From: Phallusia mammillata | Taxonomy: Eukaryota > Chordata > Ascidiacea > Phlebobranchia > Ascidiidae | Reading direction: 5' to 3' | NCBI GenBank assembly: GCA_003260075.1 | Contig: QLIY01000164.1 | Location: forward strand, 53,980 to 117,979 | Length of the DNA stretch: 64,000 bases | Shown: one piece after another, positions 13,201 to 28,200 of the stretch | Position numbering within the stretch: the first letter of the stretch is position 1 | Layout: each line of letters begins with the position of its first letter | Made by a program: the position numbers and the translations under genes | Notes under the pieces: generated by a model | What the model was told of the DNA's origin: nothing | What the model saw: the letters and a program-made list of their open reading frames with translations, nothing else | The model's database searches: none

Positions 13201-16200
13201 AACTTGTTACGGGGTGCGGCACGTTGGAAAAACCGCAGGTAGAAGATTATACGAGGAGACTGAGCTAAATCGGTGGCTTACCTCTTTCTCGTGCATTCGA
13301 ACCAGGCTCTGCTCGTCGCGAAAAGTTGAACCTGAAACGAAAACAGGACGATTAACTGAGAAGTACAGCAAATGCGAAAATTAAGTGTCTTGTAGAAAAG
13401 ATTTGTATGTATTGATTTTGTTACGTGCATATATGTGAGGGTTACAGACCAAATCAACGTCGTTCCAGGTGTGTTTGTAGCGTAAATTATTGGTGACTAT
13501 AGACAAAATAAGACTTAAAATAAAAATCGGTGTATGGATACATATATTTATGTATCAAGAAAAAAGATTCGCATTTAACACCAGTTTTGCGAAGACATTT
13601 AAGCTACGTTTAAATTATTGATATATTTAGCTTATGGGGCATATTAAATTTCTGCCTGTCGTTAGTGGCTGCTAGAACAATCTGGTAAAAAGTGAGGTTT
13701 AACCCAAGTATTAGCAAAAACTGAAAGACAAATAGCAGGCGAGTTGAAGGAGAAGATTTTAACTTGTTTTTGTACAACATCAGTTGAACAAAAAAGGAAA
13801 CTGAATAAAGGTCATGTCGTGTTTTCCCATTCCACACGACAAGTGTTTTATTTTGTGGAAACCACGTTAGCCAAGGGTCCGTAGCCACAAGCCACCGCTC
13901 AGTACCAGTTCGTGACGGATGAGTAAAAAAAAGATAGATTATTATGTGCACTTGACACAAGGAATGTAGGTGTCAATATTCAGCGATCACTCCTTAGTGG
14001 GAGATAACGAAAACAACGTCATGTATCTCCATAAATCAGCATAAAGGAGACTTGAAAGTGCAAACCCCGAATGTTCGCCAAAAATGCCTGCTTGAACCGT
14101 TCGAGCCAAAGAAAGTCAGCAAGGAGAAAGTACAGCATAAACCGATCACACATTTTCTGTGAAAGCGAAAAAATCTACAGACCGGCAATCCGTTTAAATT
14201 GACTTTTGTCGAATTCTCAGAAGCAATAAAATACAAACAACCCTAGTTCAAACACGGGGGGGGGGTTATGTGCACTTGACACAAGGAATGTAGGTGTCAA
14301 TGTTCAGCGATCACTCATTAGTGGGAGATAACGAAAACAACGTCATGTATCTCCATAAATCAGCATAAAGAGCCCGAATGTTCGCCAAAAATGCCTGCTT
14401 GAACCGTTCGAGACGAAGAAGGTCAGCAGGGAGAAAGTACAGCATAAACCGATCACACATTTTCTGTGAAAGGCAAAAATTCTACAGACCGGCAATCAGC
14501 ATAGTTTGACTTTCGTCGAATTCTCAGAAGCAATAAAATACAAACAACCCTAGTTCAAACACAAGTACTTACTACTACTTGATGAGTCAATAAAATCTGC
14601 GTTTGCTATGGATCACATACGGCACACGTACAAATTTAGGTGGCTCTTTTGTAGAAGAACAGAAAAAAAACAGGAGAACATCACTTTATGCGGTTTGCGT
14701 TTGGAAAAAAAGGGTCTTATCGGCTCCAGATCATTTGACTTTGTCTCTAACGGCAGGTTTTGTTTTCAAGTTTTGGCTCCTATACGTGTGCCTGTTTAGG
14801 TTAAATAGAAGTCGCAGTACAATTGTTTTAGTTGCTGTTTTTGCAAAACAAACAAAAACGATGATGGTGTGTGCAATTTTAAAATATTTACGACGAAAAA
14901 AGGCAGATAATTGTTTGGATTTTTTTTTCTTAAAGGCGATTATTGCGTCACATTCAGACATGTTACGTATAATAAGAACCTATGTAGTTCGAAGCAAAAA
15001 TTAAAGCAGGGTGAATAAGATTACAAGTTTCGTGTAAGGGAGGTCTAATAGATCTGTGTCTAACATTTTGGCCTATGTGACCCACCGGCTGAGAAACGCT
15101 GTCTTATAACATTCAAAAGCCAAAAAAAAAAAAAAAATCAGTTCAAAACAGTTGTCACGCTACAATTTTTAACCACTGTGTTATAGAAGTATATACGGAA
15201 CTTGGCAGCGATCGGCAGCGATCCGTGAATTCGGTATAACATCTTTCCGCATACGGTTCATGAGTAGGACCACGTAACCTTGCATGTCTTTCCGTGTCAG
15301 ATGCCAAAGTGAGGGTAAAGCGAAAGCTTTTTTCGGGTAGAAAAGTCGGAAGAACGCATGCAAAATAATCCGCCAGTCTTTAACGCAAGTTGTAAACAGT
15401 AACCTTAGCCCGAAGCTACACTTTTGCTAAAATAGCCTACTGCCATTTCTGTTTGGAGGCTAGCCAACAGCTGGTTATAGACATTTGGAAAAGTTCAAGG
15501 TGCGCTTGAGGAAAAAGATTGTCAGCCGAGCTAAGTTTGAGCATAGCATTTTTGAAATAGTAGGCATGGCTGCTTAGGTAAAAAAAAACACCATTGAACC
15601 TTGCTTTAAGCTTAAAAAATTAGAATCTGGCTTCGTCAGTTGCATTTTATCATAACAAAGTAGAACCATTGCTGCATACGGTTGAAAGGCAAGTTACAAG
15701 TTATAGTCACCGTATCTATGGTTCATCTTTCGGCTTGACCAGCAAAGCGTGTTAAAAATGTCAAGGTTGTCAGCTCGCAAAAGTGAAGGTACCAACGCAC
15801 GAATTACAAAACACGATACGATTTGTTACTTTCTTTCAATCATTTTTATGGGGAAAATGGGCGACGCCAATTATAACTAACAAACGTGATGTTTCACCAT
15901 CCTGCAGGCAGGAAACGTTATTTACCACTGGCAGAATACAGATTATGACGGATTTCTTTGCCTGATAACAGCTGACAAAAACCGCCCTTTCCGAAGGCCA
16001 ATTTTGGTGACCGTTGAAACACAACCGCCCTCTAGTCAAATATTTTTAGTTTCGAGTTTCAAAAAAAAAAACAGAATACAGACAGAATTTTAGTTTTAAA
16101 AACAGTTAATTTTTGGAGTTTTTCTACAACAATTTACCTGACTTAATGGAATCGCGTAAACAACAAAGGATCGCGGCCACAGGCGAAGTTAGAAAAGAAC

Positions 16201-19200
16201 CAAAACGTCGGATTAAAGTGTTGATTTATGTATTTTGGACGCTTGGTATTCTATTTAACGCACCGACTAGACTAGAAAAAATCGCTTGACAGTAACACTA
16301 TGCCATCCATTTTACCCGAAAATGTACGTACCTCATTAGCATAAGAAAATGTACCTTTTGGAAGTTTTGTTACTCTAAAAGTGTTCGTTTTGAATAGTAC
16401 ACCATATGTTTTTAGAAAAAGCTCTTTTCTTACAAGCATTAGTCCCAGAATTTAAGCCATATATCTATACGTTAAAGATTTATGGTTGGTGAAATGCGAG
16501 GGGGGGGGGGTGCCATCCATTTTACCCGAAAATGTACGTTCTCATTAGCATAAGAAAATGTACCTTTTGGAAGTTTTGTTACTTTAAAAGTGTTCGTCTT
16601 GAATAGTACACCATATGTTTTTAGAAATAGCTCTTTTCTTACAAGTATTAGTCCCAGAATTTAAGGCTTAAGCCATATATCTATACGTTAAAGATTTATG
16701 GTTGGTGAAATGCGATACAACAACGATCACCGGTGTTAAATTTGGAGTAAAATGAATGTTGTGACAAGGTGGTGTCAATTTAGGTCTTCGTGCGGTCGAA
16801 CCCAACACTATTAGTGGTTTGTCACAGAAACACGTCGTATGTTATGTGGTCGGGTTTCTCACCGGGCGCCTGGCCACTGTAAGAGTTAAATGGCGTGTCA
16901 TATACAAACCGTACCTTAGTGAGTTATTAAGAATGCTGTAAGGTGTACTGGGTTATTAAAACACTTCAATTTTCTCCTATATTTCTATTTGTAGCGTTGT
17001 ATAAAGTTTCGCAGCTTTCAAAATCAACGTTTTCGTTCTGTTTAAGAGGAACTAAGAAACAAGATGCCTTTGTCGGCGGTAAGAATTTTTTTAAGCTTAG
17101 TTTATCGCAACAAAGACAAGCAACATGTAAAATATTCTCCTTGATAACATCCTAGAAATTAAATCCATATGTGTATGTCTAAACTTAATGAATCTGGACT
17201 AGAAATAGATTGCAATATTGCAAACTACCCTTAGATAACAACTTATAAATGCGACAAATCTAATAATTTTGCTACCGATTTTCAGATAAAACCCAAAGCA
17301 TTACGGGCACACAAGCATATTTTGCGACCAGCCAAGAAGATTGGAGTTGTCGTTCTCATTCTGATTCAATTCGTGCGGCTCTTTGGAATTGGAACAACCA
17401 TGTATTTCATCTACAAAGCGATTGGGTCAGATGTAAGAAACAAATTAATTGGTTCAAGATCAGTTCAATATTGTTTTTTCATAAAACACAAAACTACCCT
17501 ATCTGACGAGGAGAACATTGGTCCTCTGTAAATCAGTAAAATAATTGCTTTTTGCTTGTAAGCAACCTAATAGTTTTCCGGTGTAAAGGAACATACGAAT
17601 TATTAACACAAACAATAGGCCAAATGTTTACCAATGAAGCTTAAACCTTACGTGTTGCTTCGTTTTTCTTTTTTAACGGGTTAAATGCGTATTTTTTAAC
17701 AATTACCCCAAAGGAAGCTAAGTCAAGCCCGAAATGCCCTTCGGCGCTGCAAAATAACACAAGTACCGTATAGCCAAGATATTTTAGCAGGGTTTTAGAA
17801 AGTTGTTGGTTAGCTTTTTTTACTTTTTCAAAGATCTCTGACACCTTATTTAGATATGCGTAATGTTCTGTCGAACTTTACTCAAACAATGGCGTGTATC
17901 TTTTAAAGCACGGGGTTTCGGTAAAGTTAAATGACTTTGGCCGTCAGTTCCTGATACTTGGGCCGATCAAACAAGGGGACCAAGTCCCGTAGCTGTTTAG
18001 TGGAACATTAAAATAGTAAAACTGCAGTTTTCCAACGGACAATAAATTACCCTCGAAGTAGTGAGGCCCTGGAATAATCAACAACGTATTCAACGATTTC
18101 TTGTGGAGTGGCTCGTCGTAAATGTCACGACCAAGGCCAAATAAAGAAAAATGGTCATAAACCACACAACTGTCAGTAAAGGAGAATGGAGATGTTCGCA
18201 GAAATTGATCAAAATACGACAAGAAAGTTCAGGCCAAACGTCGGAAACCGTGTTATATATATACTGCCTTGTACATACATAATTACATGTTAGGCCCCGA
18301 AGTGATGCGCCTATGGTTCGATCCGATATCGAAATGGATAATTTGGAGAACTTATTGCCGCTAAACCTTCTTGTCGAGACGTCGTCGTTTAATTGTATTA
18401 GTAAAATCTCCCATAGTCTTGGATCGTTTCTGTCGCAGGAATGCCCAAAGCACCCTAGACGCGGTAGAAATAGCTGTGATATACTTTACTATAATTGACA
18501 AAATAACAAATGTCCCGTTTTTGGTCATCCATTTTTTGTGCGTGTGGGGGGGGGACTTATATCATACAACAGAAACATTAAACATCCATTGTAATGTTAC
18601 CAAGACACTCGAATCTTCAGTACCATGCAAGTATGATCACAACGCAATGTGATGTATTTTGCAGGAAGGTCAAATCGGATCATTTGACCAAGTTCAACCC
18701 GTGGACGACTGCAATGATAGCTCCATGACGAAAACGGAAAATTTGGCTACCCCAGCCCTTGGCGTAGTTGCAAGAGATGATAGTGGAAATTCAGACAAAG
18801 CCGAAAAGGGTAGGACCCTAAGCACTAGTTTGCTTTTTGTTGACGTCTTAATGGCTTATTTCTGTAAAGCACAACTAGGTAATATTCACATTTAAATCAC
18901 AATTTGCTAATTTGTCCATAATTTGACAACATTTGTCTGTGTAGACAGCATGCAAAACTATTTGTCAAATCGCAACTCGCACAACAACAAAAAAACTGAC
19001 ATAACCTCAAAATTTCAGAAGAAACTGCAAACTATTTTTTGTTTGCAAACTATTCTTATGAAAGAGGTAAACCCAGGTATTTGATACGACAAGGTAGTGC
19101 TTATTGTGGCAAGCTCTTTCTCCACACTTAACACCATACCAAATAAAAAGCTGCAAAACATGTTTTTTAGATAATTCGTTTCAAGAGTGGCTGCTGTTTT

Positions 19201-22200
19201 TTGTTCCCATTCTAGAAGTTTTTGTATCGCTCGNTTCTTATGAAAGAGGTAAACCCAGGTATTTGATACGACAAGGTAGTGCTTATTGTGGCAAGCTCTT
19301 TCTCCACACTTAACACCATACCAAATAAAAAGCTGCAAAACATGTTTTTTAGATAATTCGTTTCAAGAGTGGCTGCTGTTTTTTGTTCCCATTCTCGAAG
19401 TTTTTGTATCGCTCGTCATCACCACTTTGGTGATGGGCCCTTTATCGCCCCTAGTGACCATTCGGCGATGGATTATGTGGTTGTTCAAGTAAGTAAAGTT
19501 GCACGTCAAGGAATGCAGTTAGTAAGTCGTTTTGAAAACGCAAGCAAAACGGTGTTGAAGTCAACAATGTGTTTTCAATCTTTTTTGTTTTTTTGAACGA
19601 TTTATTATCTATTGCAATACATAAAACACTGGACCAAAATTGAGGCTTGCAAATTGTTATAACCCACTGTTTTACCTAAATTTACAACAAAGCATTGGTT
19701 TGTCTCGGCCACCCTACAATAGATACTTGGAGGACATCAATACAATACCCAAACTATATGTAGCTGACGTGTTTCTTTCAACGCAGGATGCGAATGTTTT
19801 GGATGCGATTCGTTTGGACATTAACAGGAGCTACATACTCCATCTTGTACGTTCAAAACCGCAGGTTGCTATACCAACAAACCGGCAATCCGCAATACCT
19901 CGACAGCAACCTCGTTAAAGTGTCACTGGCCTTGACAGCTTTGGAATACGGCTGCCTGGGTATGGTGGAAAGCATAGTTAAACTTGTTAAAGTAGAAACC
20001 ATTGAAAATCGGCTTCACAAGCACGACAAAAGCATCCGTGGATTTTGGAAGAAAATGTGCATGTTTGGCTACTATGTGTGTCTGTTGGCCTTCGCCTTGC
20101 GCAGTTTCTCGATGTCTTTATACTTTGGTATATTATCCGTGATTTCCAACGACAACGATGTGATAAGCTCGATTCAGCCTATAGTGCTACCGCCTGGAAT
20201 GGACAATCTATCTCCAGGCGAGGCAATTAAAGCGGAAAATGACATTCAACAAAAACTGAAGCTATATGGATCCATAGTGGTGGTGCTACAGATCTACTTG
20301 GCCATCATAAGGGGCAAGTTCTACGGCTTTTTCATGCACAACTTTTTGTCCCATTTCCTGTACGAAGCTGATCACGAATATTTTCAAGCGGACTTGAACG
20401 CTGAAATGGGTTCGGAAAAAAATCAGCGATGTCGAGATTCGGTTTTACTGGTCGGCGAAGTTACATCCGATGAGCGAAGCGGCAACGGCGAATGCGTATG
20501 ATGTCAATACGTCCCATTTCGGAAGAGCGCGATAAACAAGTTTCTGTTGTCGCAATCGCTTTTAACCTTGTATATGAAACTTTTAAACAGATGGTCATGC
20601 AACCATCTCGTATTTGAAAAGTTATGGAATTAAATTCCGACGTTTGCCATTTCTTGCAGTTTTATACAAAAACTTTCCATCAGCCTATGACGTTTTTGAA
20701 GAGCTGTGTGTGCCTTTTGCCTTCAAGCTGTTAAAGTGGCTTAGGTAAGAAATCTGTCACATATATACGTCACACAGCAAGCAAACCCATATACTCTATC
20801 GCAAAGCAATTGTATTTGGATTGTATGATGTTGAACAGTAACAAGATCTTTGTTTTGTAAATTTTGTTCAAGTGTTTTAGCAATTTTCCAATAGCACCGC
20901 AAAGAGTGCATTTGAGATTTAGCAAACAATTCGTTATTTATTCATCCATTTCAAAATCCAACTTAATTTTTGCTCACACACATTTTGGTTTTTGCACAAG
21001 GGGATAAGATGTTACTCATGTTTTCAAAATGTCTTTAAATTTCCGGACTTTCGGACCAACCAAAAGTGACATTTTATCGATATTACGACGTAAAACTCGT
21101 AATGGTGGTACTTAACAGAGACTTTTAACCGCAAACGGAAACAACCTCTACAAAATTTACAATCGAACACCGACAAAAACGTTATCTCGCAAAATCCCAT
21201 TGCATCACCTGTAATTAAAAGCAGGACGGGTCTAAAAATTCCGAAGAAAGGGGGTTAAATTCAAGTTATGCCCATATTATGTGTGTAAACGGTTTAAGAT
21301 ACTTAAATCATCAGCAAGCAATAAAACAAGTATACAGAGATATATTTCAATGCATAAAACCAGAAATGCGTGCACAAAAATTACCATCTGGGTCAACTCT
21401 CACTCTTAGGGGTATTTGCACCTCCTTGTCACCCACCATTAGTCAGTACCTGCAAAGCGGTTCAACTGAAGGAACGAGAGTTTAAATGTATGACCACACA
21501 GAAATGTAACTTACACAAAAAAATCCATTATTAATGCGAAACCTTGCCTCCGAAGATCGAAAAGCAATGCTCTGCATCGATTACATACGAGATGTGGGAA
21601 GATAAGCGTCAAACACATTAATACAAGAGGGAAAAACGTCAGCAAAGTGGCTGTTAGAGTCCTAATTGTAATGCGTTCGTTTAGTTTAGATAATGTCATG
21701 CAGAGCACCACTAAATAGATGTTGGCTACAAATGTAACCGAAATTGCCTTAAAACAAGTGTCGTTGTGTATTAAACTTGAAATGAACAACCAGGGGTCAA
21801 TTATTTGTTGTATGTTTGCAGCTATAGCACTAGTTTTCTCTGGAAATACATTTGTCAGGAGATTAAACTAAAGCAACATGGCTGATTCGTATCTGCACTC
21901 CGCCCTGAAAAGTTCTGCAAACATTAACATTACCTTACAGGTTTCTAATTAGCCTCAATTGGTATTTAGTAAGTTAGTTTTTTCAAAAAATTGACATGTC
22001 GACACAGAATTTGTCTCTACAATTGTTTAGCAATAGGGGGGGGGGTTTAAATTGACATGTCGACACAGAATTTGTCTCTACAATTGTTTAGCAATAAATA
22101 AAGAGTGTAGTAATCAGATTTGTCGGGCAGTTCGGGCCGGGTTCGAGCTTTGGTTTAAACAAATGAGTTTAATTCGGGTCTGACTTTACATTGTGCAAGT

Positions 22201-25200
22201 AGTTTTTTTAATATAAACTGTCTAGTTAAGTAGCTAGTTGCTGCCCAACAGCACCAAAACGTGTTGTTTAGGCTGTAGTCTATTTTTTTCATAGTGTATG
22301 TCTACTTTACTAACAGGCAAACTTTTGGGCCCAAACGAGATTCTCAAAAACGATTCGGGTTCGAATTTCGGGCCCGCTTATAACTCTGGTAGTAACCTGT
22401 CTTTTTTCAGCAAATGAAGAGTATAAGCCCCCACGAGCTGATATTGCGACCAGCCAAGAAGATCGGAGTTGTCGTTCTTATTTTAGTTCAGTTTGCGCGT
22501 TTGTTCGGAGTTGTGACCACAATGTATTTTATCTATCATGCGGTTGGGACTGGGGTAAGAGACAACATACGAATCTGGTTAATCGAAGCTTTAAAATGCG
22601 ACTTTTGTGTGTTATTTTTCTCTCTCATAATTATTGGCTCAGGATTCACCATCCCGATGCAATTAAGTGAAATAAGCGATTGCCCAGCATGCAATTAACC
22701 ACACTTGCCTGGTGGTACTTCATTTTTGTAGGATGCACTTCTTACAAATTCATTGATTGAATATTGTGCCAACTGGTAAAAAACTCGGTGCTTTTTCAGT
22801 ATTTACACTACTACTAAAAAATAAGTTTGGTAAAAACAAAACGCCAACTATGTAGTAACAAAAACATGAACGTTCGACCATTACAACAAAAACTACCGCA
22901 ATTAACTATAGGACCGCTACTCCAATGATTAAATCCGGTGTTTTACGCAGGGAAGCCAAGTGGGTGCATTTGATGAAACTCAGCCAATGGGCCCAGGAGG
23001 AATCGAGGCAAGCGATTATTCACTCAACTATACGGACCAAGAGACCCTGTGGCCTGATTATGGCAGCAACGAAACTACCAGCTCAACATCCAAAACAGTA
23101 CAAAGCACAAACGCAGACGCAAACAAAGGTAGTTTTCTGACAACAACACCAGGTGTCGTTTAATAAGTCAAACAGCAACCTAAAACGAGAAAAACGTTCA
23201 TGGCCAAAAATGTACATGTGCATTGTGATTTAGAGTATTTGGTATAACTGAACGCGCTTTTTACACCGAAAGTTGTCAACCTTTTTACTGTAGTTTCACC
23301 ATTCATAAAAGAATAAGTTTATACCCGAAGTTTATTTATCAAACTAATTTCGCATGCTTACAAATGATGAAAATGCATTGCATATTTTTCACTGATGATG
23401 ACAATTGTTTTTGTCGACCTTGCTGCATAACAGGCCTGTTCCTAGGTTCAGTTTCGTTTAAAGAATGGCTTCTGCTATGGGTCCCAACCTTGGAGGTGTT
23501 GGTGTCACTGGTGATCACGTATCTTGTGATGGGCCCACTTTCGCCGAAAGTAACTGTTAAACGATGGATCCTGTGGCTCTTTAAGTAAGCAGGGGTCTGA
23601 TGTATTTTAAGGCCTTTGCCACTTTGTTTTGGTTTCAAACGAAAGCAAGACTTAAGATAATTCGGATAGTCTCATTAGAATAGGACCAAGTGATCGAAAA
23701 CTATTTACTGATTTCAAAAAAGGAAACATTTAGACGAAAAGTAGTCATACGCATTACTTTACCAAATATATGTCGAACTATGTGAAACAGAAACTTAGCT
23801 AACTTTACAAATTTGTAATGCCTGTGTAATATTTAAAAAAGACAGATTTTACAGCGAACGCAAACTTTCAAACTTTTGGCAGGATGCGAGTGTTTTGGAT
23901 GCGCTTGGTCTGGACGCTCACAGGAACCATGTACGCTGGTATCTACATTATGAACCGCAAACTGCTTTACGAGCAAACGCAGAAGGCAAAATTCTTGGAC
24001 AGCAACATGGTCAAGTTGGCTTTGGCAATGACAGTTCTCGAATACGGCTGTCTGGGTATGGTGGAAAGCATTGTGAAGCTTATCAAAGTGGAGACAATCG
24101 AAAATCGGCTCAGGAAGCACGACAGCAGTATCCGTGGATTTTGGAAAAAAATGTGCATGTTCGGCTACTATATGTGTCTTTTGGCCTACGCATTTCGCAG
24201 TTTTTCGATGTCGCTATACTTTGGCATTCTGTCCGTTGTGAACAGCGCCGGGAACACCAAGCTTGTCACAGTGATCACGCTACCGCCCGAGATGAACGCT
24301 CTGTCATATGATGAACAAATGAAGGCCGAAAATGAAATAAGGCGACAACTCACATTGTATGGAGCCATCGTTGTTGTACTGCAGATCTACCTGGCCATCA
24401 TCAGAGGCAAGTTCTATGGCTTTTTCATGCACAACCTGCTATCTCATTTCCTGTACGAGGCTAATCATGAGTATTTTCAAGCCGACCTAAGCACTGATGT
24501 TAAACCAAACAGAAGCAAGTCTTGCCCGGGACACGAACCCCCACCTTGCCCATGTGAACATAGAGATCGTGTTATGAGTTTGTGATTTCTATTTGAACAT
24601 AGCCTGAATTTAGTGAAACGTTGGACACTGGGATAGTGACTTTGGCTTGCTGTGTAAACTGAGTATTTCTATGTACTGTGTATGTTTTATACGTGTATAC
24701 ATATATATTGCCATGCATAAGTATTTTTGCTTGTTCTGTCATTTAAGTTTATGTTAGTTTAACATAGTGTTTTTGTTGACACACTTTGAAGCAACAAACC
24801 AGTTCATGCACACATTTTTGTGTTGCAGAAAGTAACTGCTGAAACCCTAAAACAAACCATAATGATTCAGTATGCTTGCGCCACCTTAATTCTTGAATTT
24901 CCTAAGTAGGAATACAGACATCCCTGGTTTTAAAATCTTGTATTGCATTTTCTGCACACAACAGCGTTTTACATCATACAAATTATTTAGGCAAAAAAGA
25001 ATCCTGACTGTTTAAGTTCGTTAGATGGTAATTAACACAATGTTTTATGTTTCAGGGTCAAAAATTTGCCACACTCTACCTACATAACCTTGTTGATTGC
25101 TGCACAGCAATAAAAAATAAAATCACCTAAAGTGGTACTATCTTGTGTGCTAGAAATGCCAGCATTTTGTATACCAGTTTGCAAAAGCTTACAATGCATC

Positions 25201-28200
25201 TGGCATTCTGTATTTGTACATTATTAAGGACTATACAAGCATGCAGTGCCTACCTTTCAATGTGTCCTTGAAGTCTAGTTTCTGTATCTGAAAAAAAAAC
25301 ATTCTGTAATTATAAAGTTATAATAAAAACTTTTAATGGGTATTTATGTGCCACATAAAATTAAAATTTTGAGCAAAAACTATGTATAACAATTTTCATA
25401 TTGTTCTACAGTTAACCCAACTATTGTTGTACTGAAATTCGAAAAAAAAAACATCCTGATACTCACAGGTGAATATCTTCCAGTATATCCGTGTTCAGGA
25501 ACTTCTGATGCCTTTTAAAACACAAAGACAAAGTCATCTGACCAAATGTAACGACATATAGACATGTATGAACAAGAAATGTGTGTTACCAAAGTATATA
25601 TTCATACACACAAGAAAGCCAAATTCCTCTTGCATGAGGGTTTATGATTTTTTGGGGTTAAAGAAATTGAAGGCAGCAAAATATTCAATATGGTTTTATT
25701 CAGTGTGTTGCAAAGTTGATCATGGTGGTAAAGGCATTTTGGAAAGACTGCGACATACAAGAGGTTTGAACAAAAGAATTCACAGCAAGGAAACCAAACA
25801 ACCGTTGTTACCAAATAGTTGTAGTAAACAACTAGGGGGGGGGGTGACATACAAGAGGTTTGAACAAAAGAATTCATGGGAAGGAAACCAAACAACCGTT
25901 GTTACCAAATAGTTGTAGTAAACAACTAACAACAATTGAAGCTGTTTGTGCTATTCACACAACATAGTATTTTGTTTCACCAACCACATGGGACTTTTAC
26001 TGTTCAGAAAATGTTTTAGTAATTTTTTCCAACCAGACTTAGTTTTAAAAGCACAGATTTAATTTTTTGAGACATTAAATATACATCTGCTCATAAATTT
26101 TACAAACAAAACAAAATATACAGGTCTACATAGTTACAGATAAAGAAATAATTGCTTTTTGCCAATAGACTAAGTTACCAAAACTAATTTCCACATGGAC
26201 TTTGCATAAATAAAGTGTCATTTAGTACCTTGTAATGTACATTTCTTGCCTGCAGTGGTGATGATGTAACATAAGGTTTTGTGTTGCTAACAAAGTCTTC
26301 ATTTTCTTTGTCCCCTAAAAATGAATCTACATTTATAAAATCTTACCAACATACGTTTAATTTGAACTACACAAAATTTCACACACCTAAAATAAAAAAC
26401 TAACATATTTATTGGTTGTTAACATTAGCTTATATTACTAGTAACTGGCAAAATAATATTTTAAATTAAAACTTACCCAACAAAAAAGTGGAAGATTCTT
26501 GTAATTCATTTTTAGCCCAGTCTGGGGTGGAAACTTGGTTTCTATTCATTTCATGATGCCTTGTTGCTTCTTGTGGCTCATCAAAGAATATTGACTGCAT
26601 CATACATTAATATGGCTAAGTGTATTTGCTCAATAACATGTTGCTTGTTTAATGATTTAAATGCATTTAGCTGTTTAATCACTAAAACATTATTTTGAAA
26701 ACATTACACTGCACAGACAAAACAATTGGATGATAGTTTTTTTATTGTAACAGGTGGTGCACATAACCTTATTTTGTGTACTTGTACAAGTCAGTAACGG
26801 TCATAACATCGGTTAGTAATGCAGAAATTAGTTGCCAAATGTGTAATAAATAAAAACAAAATATTTATATTTTTTGCTGTCATGCCAGTCCTGGATTGAC
26901 AGTGATGCTTTTTCACAAAACACACAAAAAATAATTTCCTGAATAGGTACATGATTTTAACAAACTACACTTTCAAAATATTTATTGAAGTGTTATTTTA
27001 AGTTTACCATGTAGGAAGGCAATGTACTCAATGGACCAGCTTCAGGGCTTGATGCAAATGGGCCATCCAATGTCCCTCTTTGAAGCATGCGAAGCAACAT
27101 CTTGGCATGCATGTTCCTATTTTTTCTAAAACATGATACACATACATGAGAACAAAAGTCACACTTTTACATTAATGCTTGTTGTGTAATGGATTAGTAT
27201 ATATACAATTAAATACATGTGGATTTATCATTAGAGTTTGGCATATCAATATGTCATAAACATTATGAACACCTGTAATAAGTTGGTGTGAGTTAATCAT
27301 AGTCTGGTGACTTGAGGAATTAAGAATTGAGCAGATGTGTTTATTTGGAAAAACAAAAAAAGAGTGTTTTCACATCCAAAATGCTAAAAATGTTTTCCAG
27401 AAGATAAAACTGCTTGGAATGCATAAAGGTATTTTGTTCTGTGTTGGAAACTGCACACAAGTGTTAACAGAAACTGATGGTAGGCAAACCCCAGTCAACA
27501 CAAGTTTGTTAGTTTTAAAGTGCTACAGGAAGTTAACCACGAACTCTACTGACCATGTTGAACTGGGTATATTGCAAAATAATCTACCTTGCAGTAGAAG
27601 ATCCAACTGGTTCACAAAGTTTCTTGATCCACAAAGCACAGCGTTGCCTTTCTGTTATCAGCAAAATATGTGTGTTTAGGATAGTAAAAAGAACTAGTAC
27701 AATTGGTTTGATTGGTTTTGATAATTGTCTTACCATACATAACACTTAATAGAGATTTGCTTTGGACCATTGCCCAGTTGTCAGGAAGAAATACATTTGG
27801 ATTTTGAGATAAGTTTAGATTATATAATGTGTTCTTGTTATTGAAATCAAAACCTTACCTTACACCAGCTAAAATTGTGAGAATTGGGTGTTTTTATGGT
27901 GTCGCAACATTAGTTGTCAACAAACAATCAAAGCAATTAGATCAGTGGTTCTCAAACTTTTTTATGGTCGGGGCCAAATGGTATTTAAGTGTGTATAGGG
28001 AGCCACAAAAAACAAAACCTTGGGAAAATCACTAAAGAATATGACTTTGAATGCTAAAATAGCAATGTTTGGTGGTTTTCTGAGGTCTGGTTTGAGCCGC
28101 AAAATAAGTAGTTGGGAGCTCCATGCGGCCCCGAAAACCGAGTTTGAGAAGCACTGAATAAGATAATCAACATACCGGTTTTATGGGGTAATCTTAAAAC

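Larger units (their letters stand above)
13332..16942. other. CEP112 intron 7, gene-free part
   Basis: I see no supported coding exon. The stretch holds two false-duplication pairs (13940-14562 and 16301-16714). Open frames such as 14603-15004 (plus, 133 codons) have no recognisable domain and low-complexity composition. Confidence 0.55.

Noticed and set aside
14603..15004. 133-codon open frame on the plus strand
   Set aside because: No domain, biased toward Lys, Phe and Cys, overlapped by open frames in other phases, and inside a CEP112 intron beside a duplicated segment. No supporting splice sites.
27335..27679. 114-codon open frame on the plus strand
   Set aside because: It lies over CEP112 exon 2 on the opposite strand, which has family-level support. 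No similarity recognised.
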